Positions 11,223-29,030 of a DNA stretch of 64,000 bases are shown here, in pieces. The stretch lies in the NCBI GenBank assembly GCA_013180625.2, contig SNVD02006154.1:62001-126000 (forward strand), written 5' to 3'. The stretch's first letter is position 1. Each line of letters opens with the position of its first letter. Under the pieces are notes generated by a model. The model saw nothing but the letters and a program-made list of their open reading frames with translations. It had not been told where the DNA came from and ran no database searches. The translations under genes and the position numbers were made by a program. This DNA comes from Boswellia sacra. Lineage: Eukaryota; Streptophyta; Magnoliopsida; Sapindales; Burseraceae.

Positions 11223-11940
11223 CACTATAACAAAAAAGTGTTTTTGTGTCGGTCGAAAACTGACACATATCAGAATACATGTCGGTTTTTGCGCGACACG
11301 TATGGCCCTGACACGTATTCTATACGTGTCACTTGGTCAAACCGACACAATAATACGTGTCGGTCAAAAACTGACATGTATTCACAAATATGTGTCACTT
11401 AGTAACGAATTTTTTTAAATATGTGTCATTCACTAAGTGACACACATATGGTGTCGGTTAAAAAACGACACAAAATTTCGAAAAAAATGTATATGTGTCT
11501 GTCAATAAGTGACACATATGTTGTGTCATTTACAGACCGACACAGACGTGTCAGTCCCTGATCGACACATATGTTCTCCTAAAACATATGTGTCATTCGT
11601 TGACCGACATATAAATCTTACTAAGTGACACATATTCCCTATATTTATATACATTATGTGTCGGTTTCTGGCCGACACTGATTATACAAATATATAATAC
11701 GTGTCATTCAATGACTGACATATATTTCATAAATTAAGTGACACATATTACAATTGCGTGTACAAATATGTGTCGGTTTTTGGCCGACACCTAATTTCGA
11801 GGGAACGTATAAGTGTCGGTTTCCGACCGACACATATCTCATTACTAAATTTTTGCTTAACCTATATGTGTCGGTTTTTGGCCGACACGTAACTGGAAAA
11901 AATATATAATACGTGTCAGGATCTGATGATCCTGACACGC
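11223..11940. repeat. Left terminus and subterminal repeats of the CACTA element
   Basis: About 700 bp with many copies, in both orientations, of a 10-12 bp motif such as TGTGTCGGTT / GGCCGACAC, often paired as hairpins (GTGTCGGTTTTTGGCCGACAC class, about 20 bp). In En/Spm such subterminal motifs bind the TNPA-type protein; that role here is inferred. Confidence 0.88.
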
Positions 11941-15494
<3,554 letters not shown>

Positions 15495-15664
15495 CTGCGC
15501 AAAACAAAAACCAAAATAAACAAATAAGTCAATGCGGCCAATACGATTAGTATTGCATATCCTATAACTCCTGAGAGTGCGTCAACTCTCGCAGATAAAG
15601 TTTTTACTTCCCCACCCATGCTGGCTTCCTTTTCAGCGGTCAAGCTTGACATTTGCTTTTCCAT

Positions 15665-16140
15665 TTCCTGTATTTCCAGGTGTGTCCGTTCTGTACTTAT
15701 TCACAATAATTCAACCTTCAAAAGAATAGAAGGAAGCAGAAAAAACAATGAAGTAACATTAAAGTTTTTGAATGAATTGTAAATAGAAATAACTCCATTA
15801 GTTACTTCAATAATTAGAGTAATCAAACAAGTTGTCATCTCCCAAAAAAAAAACATCAAATATTCACAAAACCTCTATCAACATTCTGAGGTTTTATTGT
15901 TTTAACAATTCCAAATCTGCTATATAACAAAATGTGTGAATTCCTACTCTCCTTCCCTCTATTGACTGTAGTCAGCAAGCTATATAAATTCATCCCAAAA
16001 AATTGTCAGTGTTACTTGTCTATTGCTCTACAACTTTTTCATCCTGCAAATATTTTGATTCAATCAAGTTAGAACATATTGAATATTCAATCTACACTGA
16101 TAAGCACATATTCATTAAAACATTTTCCAACCTGATTTCT
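15665..16140. other. Spacer between captured genes and the Ulp1-fusion gene
   Basis: Probable 3' region of the gene to its right. No protein recognised. Confidence 0.5.
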
Positions 16141-19100
16141 TTATCTTCCTTTCTCCTTATACCAGTCTCTCACAATCTTGGATACAAAAACAGCCCATTC
16201 TGATCTCACCTCATTCATCTCCTCCATGGAATAACTTTCCTTGTTGTTGAACTGAGATTACAATAAAATTTAAGTTAAGTACACCAATAAAATCAACATA
16301 TAAGGATGAAGGGATTTATAATTATGAATATCTTACCTTCTCACAAAGGACATTGGGCTCTTCAATAATTGCCTTCATATATTTGAGCACATAATACCCA
16401 CATTCCTTATGTCCTGGCTGTCTCGGTGGCTGCACTCGTAAAATAGACATATTTGATATTGTACAACTTCATTATCATATTTAAATAATCGTTGCTCAAT
16501 TTTGAAATTGAAATTCAAACTTACCTTGACGTTTATCCACCAGTTGCTCCTTTTCCTTTTCAATTCAGTAGCTGACTTCCATAGTATTACCCCTCTAACA
16601 AAATAGGCAGAAAATACATAATATATGTTACTTATGTAGTGATTAAAGCCAGCACCAAATACCATACAAGAATTGACACAACTTACTGTTTCACGACCTC
16701 CATTATGTCTTCTTTGGCTTTTTTATGCATGGAATCAAGGTAGAAGACTTCACATGAGGCCATATTAATGACAATCAATGTCCAATGGTATCTAACAACC
16801 AGGTTTTCAACAACATAGTAAGTAACTTTGAAGAATAAGCAACGTAAAAAAAAATGTGATAAGTTTTGTTTAATCCACAAAACATACCCTGGGTTGTAAG
16901 GAATGAACACGTAGTTCCTATCCTCCAACCGTTTGAGCTTTTCAGCCAATGATTGAGATGTCGCAAGACGCATTTTGGCTTTTGCTATTGCACCTCCTAC
17001 TATGGTTGTGGGGTTTACAAACCCAAACTTTACTGGACCAGAGTCAAGTTGAAATTTTTGAAAGAGATAACTACAAGTAAAAAAGGACAAATGAACTGGC
17101 AGTGTTAAATGCTAGAAATGATTAACAAAATTTAATGTTGTTAAAGACAACTTAGCTTAAAAAATGAAACAAATAAAATAGATACCTGCTATACAATGAT
17201 ATGCAGTTTTGTGACAGTTCCTCAAAGTTGACAACATGTCTACAATCTTCACGATTCAAATATGTAGACACAGAGTACCCAAATAAACCTTCATCGAACT
17301 GGACCTTGACATAGTCAGTGTCATCTACCATCAAAGATTCTACTAGAACCTCAAACATGTTAACAGAATCAGGATTATCAATTTGATGCTTCTCAGATTG
17401 TAGCGCTTTCAACTCCCTCTTCGTGCCTTTCTTATTACAACTTTTTTGTTCATCGGATGGGGACTACATAAAAACAAAAGGTGCAACAAACTGTTCAGTA
17501 GCACACAGTAGTACATGGCAAAACATCAAAAATTGCATGCTAAGTTTTTATCCTACCTCTTCAAATACAAGCTCTCTTGGCCAATTTACATGTTGTCCTA
17601 CAACATCAAGTACGGTGATAACAGCCCCTTGTTCATCTGCTCCACACCAGGGGACAATGGCTTCACTATCCATAATCACTTCAACTGACACACGCCTGGT
17701 TGCCTTATTATTGTCATCTTTTTCGTAAGCAGAACCAGATGCAACAACTACAGCTTCTGAACCCCTCATAATGGCTAAATTACAAGCTACCTGATCAACA
17801 TAATATTGTAAATAGAATATGTTATTGTACATGTAAACAGTTGAATAATCAAAACATGATGAATTTAATATAAGTTACTTACCGCTGACGACAAGTCCTC
17901 CTCAACCTCCTCAGGGCCAGAAGTTTCCATATCCTTTAACTTCAATTTTTTCTTAACATTCGTGTTGGCAGTTGATGGTTTTTCAGCCACTGCATCATAT
18001 TCATCTTTGGCTTCCACTGGCCCTTGCTCACCCTCATTTTGGGGCACTGGAATAGTATTACTGGAGTTTCCAGACTTCACTTCATTCAATTGTGCTCTTA
18101 GCTTGGCTATGATGTCATCTTTCTCAGCTAACTGTCTCATAACATCCTTAATACGTCTCTTTTCTTTGTAACCACCTCTGAAATATGCAGTTGGTGTCAC
18201 ATATTTCCCCACCCCCCTAACTCGACCACTATGCTCCTCAGTTCCCAATGCCCTAGCTAGAATGTCTTGTCTATCAGTAGGATCGATGACTTCCGATTCT
18301 GCTTGCTTTTGGATCTCCTCCTACAACAATTATAAGTTAGTCACAACAATACACAACTTATATGCTAATAACAAGCATTTGTATAATGTTAATTTTTTGG
18401 TTCAATTTGTTTACTTACAATTTTCTCAATCACAGGAAGAACATTTGGATGGTAATCACCGGTCTTCCTTTTCCTACCTCTTTTCCATAACTCTGAACGG
18501 TCTATTGCTGTATCATAATTCCCCGTTTCTTTGCGCTACCAGCCAAAAAAAATATGAAACAATTACCATGGAAACCATAAAATCAGATTTGATTAATGAA
18601 AAATGTAAGCCTAAATAAATTACCATTTCCTTCTCCACATGAAGGTAGCCTTTCCTTCCTGTCGTATGATCATATCTATTTTCTCGTCTCCTGGCCTGTT
18701 GTCTGCCTCTCAATTCCTTCAACCACAAACATCTATTTATATTAAATAACATCAACATTTGGATTAAATAAAAACAGGTAAACTGAAGACAAGGCTGGTA
18801 TACTCTATCTCTTCTATAATATTAATTCATTATTCAAACTAACAATGAAGCATAAAATGTAGGAATTTAAAGTCATAATTGCATCAACTATAAATGGAAA
18901 TATCCTAACAAGACTTATACAGTTACCACCTTCCATTCATTTGCGAACCGGCTTCGAACAAATTTCTCCCAAACTTCATCGCTAATAAAGTTGTATTCAT
19001 CTGGCTTATTTGCTAGGGCATCTTTAATACTCCCACATTTCAACACCCGTTCTGAAGTTAAAACCGTCTTAAACTGCCGCCATGCCCTTGAAGCTTGTTT

Positions 19101-19534
19101 CATGACATAATCTTTGTGGACTGGATCAACATCGTAGTGGTTCTGGAATTTAAAATGGAAAAAAGACGAATTATGGATTCTTAATGGAAAAAAGACGTAT
19201 TAATGGAAAAAAACAACACTTATATAACCAAAAATAAAGATAATTTTCATACCAAAACCGATTCCCATATTCTATCTTTTGTCCCTTGATCCACGAGTCT
19301 CCAGTCATTTACTAGTATTGAGGTTGCATTGCGTGCTTCGAGACCGATGGTTGAAATAAAGTTGTCTGAAATAGGCCCTTCTTCTGGCGTATTGTACTCA
19401 TTAAATTGAATTGTAATTCTTTCTTCATTAGGAGCTCTATTTCTCTTGACATTCTTGCAAATTCCTCTTGTTCTACGAGAAGTTGTTGAACCACCCTCAG
19501 TTTGATCATTACTGGACTGTTTTCCTCCACTCAT
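16141..19534 (-). CDS. CACTA second protein (Ptta/En/Spm type) fused to Ulp1 protease, intact, 738 aa
   Basis: Twelve exons: 19253-19534, 18930-19142, 18624-18716, 18419-18535, 17883-18320, 17557-17790, 17186-17463, 16888-17070, 16687-16791, 16525-16594, 16337-16429, 16141-16251. All junctions are GT-AG, every phase fits, and the 2,217-nt frame has no stop before TAA. The ATG at 19534 is the first in frame after a polypyrimidine-CAG acceptor, so a 5' UTR intron is likely. The N-terminal half (NDWRLVDQGTKDRIWE, ADRSRFANEWK-like region, coiled coil MRQLAEKDDIIAKLRAQL) is of the plant transposase family that accompanies TNP2, perhaps the subterminal-repeat binder. The C-terminus is a C48 protease: His615 (YHWTLIVIN), Asp632 (FYLDSM), Gln675 and Cys681 (HKECGYYVLKY). 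Such fusions are known in plant CACTA and Mutator-like elements; the substrate is unknown. Confidence 0.85.
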
Positions 19535-19711
19535 TGTTACAACCTGCACAAAAAAAAAAAACTGTCAAACAGCCACTTAAATACTTCCAAGTTATACAAC
19601 ATAGCATGGAATATAGGAGAAACACAAATATATGGTGATGTAACATGACTAAGCAAAACAACTGAAACATTAATCAGCACTACCACAATCTCAATTGTAT
19701 TCCTCCATGGT

Positions 19712-22700
19712 TCAATTATCAACCCAAACACCCTCGCAATTATCACGAACGTAGTTGATATCATCATCATCAACTGTATCAAATGATTCAATATTAGGTA
19801 AAACATTTACGAATGGATGATGATCAACCAAACTAGGTATTTGGTCATGAATTCTATCGATTTTGTATGATTTGTCATTGGTAAATTGTACCACCGACCA
19901 TCTACCATCACTTGGGTCTGTAACATAAAACACTTGCTTTGCTTGTGCAGCAAGGATGAAGGGATCTGACTTGTGGCCAATACGAGTAAGATCCACCAAT
20001 GTCACACCCATGTCATCCACTCTCACGCCCCCGTTGCTGTCCACCCAATCACACTTAAAAATTGGCACAGTTAGTATATGATAATCAAGAACCCAAATCT
20101 CTCTTATAACTCCATAGAAAAGCAAGTCTCCCGTAATTGGATTTTTGTCTTTTGAACTTGCAACCTGCATTGTTGTTGCCTTAACACTAACTCCACTATT
20201 TTGATGGACTTTATCATCTCCATGATCTCTCGTATGGAAGTGGCAGTTGTTGATGATATAGCCTGAATATCTTGTGACATATGAACGAGGCCCTGGAGCT
20301 AACCATTTCAACGTAGAAGACAAGGGCTCATCATTGTTTATTGAATTCGAAACCTAGTAAGAAATAAATATTATGTTAAATGAAATGCTAATATGTTAAT
20401 GAAGCTATATACACAAGACAATGCAAATAAAGAATACAAGTTACCTTATCTTTAAACCATTGGATAAAGCAACGATTGTGTTGGGTTTGCAACCACTTAG
20501 CATTTTTGGCTTGCCTTGGGAAACGATTCTTTAACACTTGCATGTGCTCGCTAAGTTGCCAAAACAAAAGAGATAAATTATCATTAGTGATAATTTGAAC
20601 CTCACGAAAAGCCCAACGATGGAACAAAGTAAGAGAGAGAGAGAGGGAGAGACTAACTCAATGTAAGGTTGCACTTCCTCTGTGTTTTCCAACACATATA
20701 GATGAGCTTGCTCCCACTCTTCAGCAGTGATGGAGATCACTCTACCCCCAACCAGGGGACTATCAACTTCATCTACATTAACTTCATTTAAATACTTCCC
20801 ACTAAATTCAATAGCTTCTGTTGCAATATAACACTCTGCAATACAACCTTCAGGACGATTTCTATTTCGGACAAACCCTTTTAGAATTTTCATGAAGCGT
20901 TCAAAAGGGTACATCCATCTTAAGTAAACTGGACCACACAACCTGACTTCTCTAACCAAATGGACCGTTAGATGGACCATTATGTCAAAAAAAGAAGGTG
21001 GGAAGTATTTTTCAAGCAAGCACAAGGTAACCACTAGATCACTTTCTATTTGGTTTAACTTAGGCACATCAACAACTTTGCTACAAATATCATTAAAGAA
21101 CATACAAAACCTTGTAATAGCACATCGAACATGCTTAGGCAAAATTGATCTAATGGCCAAGGGTAAAAGTTGTTGCATAAGGGCGTGACAATCATGGGAC
21201 TTCAAACCAACAAGCTTTAGATCATCCAATGACACAAGATTCTTAAAGTTTGAACAATATCCGAATGGGACTCGAAGGTCATACAAAGTTTGGCAAAAAA
21301 TCTGCTTCTCTTTCTTACTTAAGGAGTAGCAAGCAGGAGGCAAGTACCCTCGGTTGTTTACAACCTTCGGTTGTAACTCCTTTCGTAAACCCATGTGCAC
21401 AAGATCCATTCTAGTGTTTAGACTATCTTTTGTTTTTCCAGGAATGTTTAACAATGTGCCATAAATGCTCTCACATACATTCTTTTCAATGTGCATGACA
21501 TCTAGATTGTGACGAACATATAAATGTTTCCAATACGGGAGAGTAAAGAAAAGGGATTTTTTCTTCCAACACACATTTTCATTGAGTTCAACCTTTTTTC
21601 TTTTTTTATCCTTATTCTTCCCCCAAGTGTGTTCTACCCTATCTTGTTTTTGTAGTATTTGCTCTCCCGTTAGTGGTCTTGGGGCAAGATCAAATTCTTG
21701 ATGCCCATTGAAAGCCTTTTTCAATTTTCTAAAAGGATGGTTTTTTGGGAGAAATCGCCTATGACCCATGTACACATTTTTCTTCCCATGTTTCAATCTA
21801 CATGACGATGTTCCTTCCTCACATATTGGACAAGCATAATAACCTTTTACAGAGTAACCAGAGAGATTGCCATAAGCAGGAAAGTCATTAATTGTCCACA
21901 ACAATACTGCTCGAAGGTTAAACATTTCTTGCTTATAGGCATCATACACTTGAACACCTTCTTCCCAAAGCATCTTCAAGTCATCAATTAAAGGAGCCAA
22001 ATAAACATCAATGTCATTTCCTGGTTGTCGCGGACCCGATATCAAGAGAGACAACATCATGAATCGCTTTTGCATGCATAACCATGGAGGAAGATTATAC
22101 GTAACCATTACCACAGGCCAACAACTATAAGTACTACTTAGGCTACTATGTGGATTAAACCCATCAGCTGATATAGCTAATCGCAGATTTCTATGTTCAG
22201 CACTAAAATCAGGCCACATACGGTCAACCAATTTCCAAGCAGGGGTGTCTGCTGGGTGTCTAAGTTTACCATCATTAACTCTACCCTTGGCATGCCATGT
22301 AAGCTTTTGGGCAATTTCAGAAGATTGAAATAACCTCCTAAATCTTGGAATGGGAGGAAAGTACCACACAACTTTTGCTGGAATGCCTTTCTTAGGTTTA
22401 GATGTTTTACGTGTCTCTTTCCATCGCGACAAGCCACATGTAGGACAACTTGATTCGGATGCATACTCTTTTCTATACAAAATGCAATCATTAGGGCATG
22501 CATGTATTTTTTCGTAAGACAAACCTAAAGAAACCATGGTTTTCTTAGCTTCGTACATGGATGTAGGCATCTCATTATTGGGTGGTAACATATCGGATAG
22601 GAGGTCAAGTAACTCAGAGAAACTTTTGTCAGACCAACCATATTTTCCTTTAATGTTGTATAGTTTCATTAAGGCAGAAAGTTTTGTGTGTGATGTGCAT

Positions 22701-23098
22701 CCTGGGTATAAGGGCTTCTCAGCATCTTCAAGTAACTTATCAAAACTTTTAAGGTCATCCTCATTATATTTGAATGCATCATTGACCATATCAAATGTAG
22801 CATATGGATGATTGTCTTCAGAACATTCAGCAAATGATGAGTTTACAGTTTTGGGTGGATTAACCGAAGTTGGCTCCCCATGCCAAATCCAAGTGTCGTA
22901 CTTAGTGTCAAACCCTTTCCTAAATAAATGGGCTCTAATTTCCTCTTGGGTGTGAAAGGCAAAACATTGACAGGATTTGCAAGGGCATTTCATAAGGTTT
23001 GAGTTGTTACAGTGTGTAGTTGCAAACTGTAAGAATTTATCCACCCCATCCGAATACTCCTTAGACAATCTATCTTTCCAAATCCAAGATTTATCCAT
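19712..23098 (-). CDS. CACTA TNP2-type transposase, intact, 1,062 aa
   Basis: Three exons: 20658-23098, 20445-20550 and 19712-20353. Junctions are GT-AG and phases fit, giving 3,189 nt with no internal stop. Domain order: transposase-associated domain at the N-terminus (MDKSWIWKDRLSKEYSDGV, with CPCKSC zinc ligands), TNP2/Transposase_21 core (SADGFNPHSS near residue 308; GNDIDVYLAPLIDDLK near 357-373), DUF4218 in the second half of exon 1 (LNIPGKTKDSLNTRMDL to SGKYLNEV), and DUF4216 in exon 3 (KCDWVDSNGGVRVDD, AQAKQVFYVTDP). TNP2 cuts and joins at the CACTA ends; the Asp residues in the core blocks fit the DDE-type active site. It is transcribed leftward ahead of the Ulp1-fusion gene; 177 bases separate its stop from that gene's ATG. 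Confidence 0.92.
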
Positions 23099-26000
23099 CT
23101 AGTGAATTATTGAAAAAACCTGTTCATATCAGATTCACTTTAGTAATCTTATACAACGTTAAAGTTAATATTTAATCAGAGGATTTAGCTTTAAAATATT
23201 AGAATAGGTTATTTATTATCTTCAAAGTACGTGGCGTTGTTTACACCTCAGTACAGACCAGTATAGTGCCTATTCAGGTTCACCACTGGAATATATGTCG
23301 AGGTTTCCAGCCGATATACTTTGGAAGAATAACCTGAATGTTTTTCCCCATTTTTTGGAAACATGCAATATGTACGTGGTCTAATTTCTATGAAAGGTAC
23401 TAAAAGTTAATATCTAATAAGAGGATTTAGCCTTAAAATATGAAAAAAAATGTGATATTAACTATTATGAAACAAGCAAGCGACAAATAGTAGACAAGCA
23501 TCACAATGAAGCATGCATGTAGATAGTCCATGTATACGAAAATGGGTCACCATTATTGTGAAACGACATATTCATGTACACACTATTGCCATTTCATTGT
23601 GCATGATATAAAGTCAGGAATAAACTAAGAAATCAATCATAATATATAATGTAAAATCAACCATTCATACAAAATTCAACCATAAAATCAGATATAAACA
23701 TCAAAGACAGGTGCAGTTTATTAAGAGTTTTTAAATCATTTGCATTGAACATAAAGCAAGAAACGTGGATGGTAATCACCTGGGTGTAAGTAAGCAAACC
23801 CTAAACTTCGATGAGCTCGAATCTTCGAAATATGCCAATTGATTTGAAATTTCAAAACAAACAAATGAGGGATTTAAACGCTGCTCTGAACCTGTAAGAA
23901 AGAATAATATATCAAAACAAACAAATGAGGGATTTCTTTTTTTTTTTTAACATGTCTCTGAGAACAGAAAACTGATTTGGGGCATTAGACAATGCAAACC
24001 CGACTAAGAATGAGGAATCAAATATGGGCTTTTCAGACTTTATTATGAGAAACATAACAAATGATTGTGATAAGAAATGTGCTTCATGTTGCTATGTTTA
24101 ATAATACTGATAGATATCTCAACACGCTTTTTATATCGATGCTTTCTTTCATAAATTGCAAATAATTAACATAAACGAATAATTAATCTGCAAAGTTACT
24201 GTTATATACATCTAAAGTCAGCAAGGTTGATGCCAAATTGCAACAGATACAGATTTTTCAGAAGCCCACAACATAAAAAGTCCATACAATAAATAACTCA
24301 AGCACAATGGTAACATCATTAACAAATAAGATCTGTAATAGCCTAATATGCATCTTATTCAACTACATAAGTAAAATGATACAATAAAAGAGCACAATGC
24401 AATAGTATGTAGTTCATTGTTTCATTGGTCACCGACTATTTATTTATTTATTATATGGTGTAAACCACTAAGATGACACCAAACCAGTGGAGTTAAGAAC
24501 CTGTCCAAATCAGAACCATCTTAAGTGACATACTCCATCACCAAGACAATTCAAGTAATATATCAAATTCTGAAATTTCACAGTTTTTACCAGCGAAGTT
24601 AGATTGCGGGGGGGAAAAAATTAAAAACTTAAGACAATAAACAATACAAAACAAATAAAAGAAAACAAACTCAAACAAATTAAAAGGTACATTAACTTAA
24701 AAGAAAAGATATTTATAAAGTTATTTAATTAAAATTTATTAAATTTTAATTAATTAATTAATTAATAAAATTTAGTTAAAATTAAAACTGCAGCACCAAA
24801 CACATTATAATCAAATAATGCTATGCAGTGCTATCAGCAAACCAAACCTGATTTTCATAGATTCATGCAATTTCAGAAAACAGTACTGGCTATGAAAATG
24901 GTATCTAACAACTTGACTATGGAGTTTTCGATTTCAGAATAGAGGAAAAGCAAAGGGAACAAAAGATCACGTGAAAAATTCCTACAGAGCGCATGGCTGA
25001 TAGTTGACTACTCGACTAAGCAGCTGTCTATCAGGATTGTCAACCTCGTCTTTAGCTATACGCCACTTAATGATTGTAGAGCAAACATGGAAGCAATACA
25101 TAATACATGGACACTTGCACGCAGGCAAGCACAGACTAACACACGCACACACAAGCAAACGCATAAAGTGATTGTACACTAACACTTACAATGAAGTAAA
25201 CCAATGATTGTGCTAGAAACAAGTAACTTTGCTAATAAGAGTCCAAAGCAAGAAATATGAGAGATTATTACTTGGGAAGAATCACTTATAAAAAAAGAAG
25301 CAATAATCACAGTTGCGCTCCCATAATGAGAATGTAAAGCAAAATTGCAATGCATGAATTAGTGATATTTAGATAGTGGAGGAGCTGGTTGGAGGCCCAA
25401 GTTCCCAAAGAGATTGATTTTTGATGAGATGGGTGGGGCTTATTCATCTTCTTTTGATAAAATTTTCCATCATAGCAAGAGTTGAACCAAGAGCGGCCAC
25501 TCTATAAATTACAAGGCGCCATTTGGCTCCACTCTCCCTTTTCTTTGACAATCATATATTAAATTCTTTACATATTGTTTTTTATTTTTTTCTGTCAAAA
25601 TAACAGGGAAAAACACATGGGCCTTTTCAGCAGCACCATTCTCAGCAATAAGGAAATGTGAAAATGGCGCCATACTAAATATTGAAGAAGCTTATCATAA
25701 CTTGCTTTTGCTTTGGTCCAAGCTTGGACTATGCTTATATGCTGGGCTCTAGGCACTCCACCTCCCACAATTCTACTACTTTCTTTTACTTTTGTTTTAT
25801 GCATTTGTAAGAGAGACCCAATAGCCTTCTGCCACAGTCCCCATTAATTAATTTTGTTGATTGATGATCGAGAATATTATCTTTAATCATGATCTTTATT
25901 CTTGATTAAAAGACCAATCTCTTCCTACTATCAAACTTCATGAACAGGTATATGAATAGGTGTAACTGTCTAAAGATTCTATAGAAAATGTAAGAAAAGG

Positions 26001-26149
26001 AGAGGAAGGAAGAAGCAGATGTTTTAGGTGAGCAGCTTGTGCTGAGAGTTTGGAGCTTATTAGCTAAATGGCTTTGGAGATGCCCTCTTGAGAAAGAGTC
26101 TTTTTGGCATGGGCTAATATAAAGCTTATATGGCACACATCCAAGCGGG
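23099..26149. other. CACTA interior upstream of the transposase gene
   Basis: Probably promoter, 5' UTR and filler. A direct repeat AGTTAATATYTAATMAGAGG occurs at about 23163 and 23405. No host gene recognised in 23.5-26.1 kb. Confidence 0.5.
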
Positions 26150-26670
26150 TGGGATACAAACCTGGTTTATTTTGGAACCAATAGAAGTCCATGGAAAGCT
26201 ATTTTAAAAGAATATCCTTTCTTTCTTTGTTATCCTTGAGAGTGGGAAATGGGAAGGACACTAATATTTGGGAGGTTATTGGTTAGGAGATTGCCCTTGA
26301 ATGAGTGTTTCTCTCATCTTTAGATTATGCCCACTAGAAATATAACTATTTGTTCTTGTGTGGTTCCCTATCATATGCTCGGATTGAAATTCAATTTCAG
26401 TGGAATTTGAATGAAAGAGAAAATTCAAGAGTACGCAGCCCTGACAGAGAAGACAACTAATGTTTCTTTTGATGGGATGACAAATGATGAAAGAGTGTGG
26501 ACAAGAGGGGGCTTGAGGAGCTACTTTAAGTCTTATCTGCAGTGTTTGATTGTTGACTCTCATTGGGCAGCTTTTGAGCCTTTCGATATAATATGGAAGG
26601 CTAAAGACTTTTCAACACATGATCGATATCTCAAAGTTGTTTTCAGTACTATGATTGTTACATATCAATA
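26150..26670 (+). pseudogene. LINE (non-LTR) reverse transcriptase remnant, C-terminal zf-RVT region
   Basis: Plus-strand phrases in more than one frame: SPWKAILKEYPFFL, VGNGKDTNIWE, and in 26411-26671 a part ending HWAAFEPFDIIWKAKDF, which resemble the tail of plant LINE polyproteins (W-KAI, VGNGxxIxFW, IWKAKVPPK). Stops and frameshifts are frequent. No RT core or poly-A tail was found. It was probably inserted into, or captured with, CACTA cargo. Confidence 0.55.
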
Positions 26671-26801
26671 AGCAATTAATCAAAAATGAATTCTACGTTT
26701 CTTAAAAGGAAATAGTTAACTGACATGCAACAAACAAATTCAAAATAGAAATGCAGAAATCAAAAAGATGTTGGAAGCAACAGTGCAGTAATACTACTAA
26801 C

Positions 26802-27701
<900 letters not shown>

Positions 27702-28447
27702 TCAAACACCTCTATTTGAGCATAAAAGAACATTAACATCATAATTCAGGAGAGAAAAATGAATGAAGTGATGAAACATGTGGCTCATAATTTAACATAG
27801 CATCAGGCCAGAATACACATATGAAGATGATTAAAAAAAAACTTGCCATCAACCAGGTTCGACCAGCAAATCGTAGGAAACAACCTTATTATAATTTTGT
27901 TAATGCACATTATTGGGTTGTCTATAAATTCCCCACATTTTACACCATATAGAACTCCAAAAGTATACCACTTCCCATTAATCAACAAATCCGTTCCATC
28001 TCATTTACTAGTTGCATCCAGCCGCCAGCTTCCAAATGTAACCATTGATAACAAACAAACAATATGAAGTTCAAAATGCAAATAATCTATATCAGGAGAA
28101 TATTTTTCACTATGGAACAAGAAGGCCTAGCTTATGAAGGCTGATAAAGGGCAAATATATGGTATCTGAAATTGATTATACTCCATGAGTAGTTCAGGCA
28201 TCCCCTATGCAATCTGTGGGAATGCTTGTACCATGTTGCTGAACTGACACATTGAAAAACCATCCTATTAAATAGGCAGTGGTACTTCCATGAAATTTCC
28301 AATAGATGCATGAATCACTGAAACCTGTATTTGTTCTGAGGGGCTACTACGAAATTAAAGTTGTTCCCGATTGCTTCAAGCAGTAATAGATGTTGGTCTG
28401 GTGGCACTTCCCGGAGGAAGAGCGATTAAATCATTTCAAACAGATAG

Positions 28448-28608
28448 CTTATGAGGGACCTCCCGGGGCAGGGGCGGCGGTGGTGGTGTTGTGGTTGGGG
28501 TGGTGGGGGCGTGGCCGCGGTGGTGGGGTGGGGTGTTGAGGGGTGTGGGTGGTGTTGCGGGTGGGGGTGTTGGGTGGGTCTGGGGGGGTGCACAGGTGGG
28601 GGCTGGTT
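28448..28608 (+). other. Extreme G-rich tract, G-quadruplex potential
   Basis: About 160 bp in which the plus strand is mostly G and T, with many GGG and GGGG runs separated by 1-6 bases and almost no A or C. Translations give proline-rich or glycine-rich nonsense on either strand. It contrasts sharply with the AT-rich surroundings. Confidence 0.85.
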
Positions 28609-28937
28609 TGTTGTGTGAGAAAGAGATGTGTTTAAACATTATACATAACAAAGAAAAGTACATTAAGATCTCAACAATTTCTAACCCCAACAAAGTGATA
28701 ATAGGGGTGTTTTCTTGAGTTGCTAACTAAAGTTGGTCCTTTACTAAGATTGGCTCTGTAAGAAACTTTTGTTCCTTGGTAAGAAGAGCTGTAGCCATGT
28801 TCTAATACAGATACTTGGCGTCTTGTTTCAATTTCGCTTTGATAGAAAATGAAATTTACCTTTTTATTTTCCCTGCGAGACCAGGGTTTGCTGCAACTTG
28901 TATCCTATTGGTAACTGTAACCTTGTTTCACTTTCAG

Positions 28938-29030
28938 GTTTGTCTGTGCACAAATCCTGTTTGGCTTGTGAAAACAAGATTGCAGCTTCAGACACCTCTT
29001 TATCAAACTCGACCATATTCTGGGCTTATG
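28938..29030 (+). pseudogene. Captured mitochondrial-carrier-family exon (folate-transporter-like)
   Basis: After a TTTCAG acceptor the exon encodes CTNPVWLVKTRLQLQTPLYQ then TRPYSGLM. NPxWxVKTRLQLQ is the carrier signature, and TP(L)xQTxPYSGL fits plant folate transporter 1 better than other carriers I know. The other exons of a roughly 300-residue carrier were not found. It is the only captured piece on the plus strand, apart from the LINE. Confidence 0.6.

Noticed and set aside
28436..28718. Proline-rich and glycine-rich small proteins
   Set aside because: Both are translations of the same G-rich tract on opposite strands.
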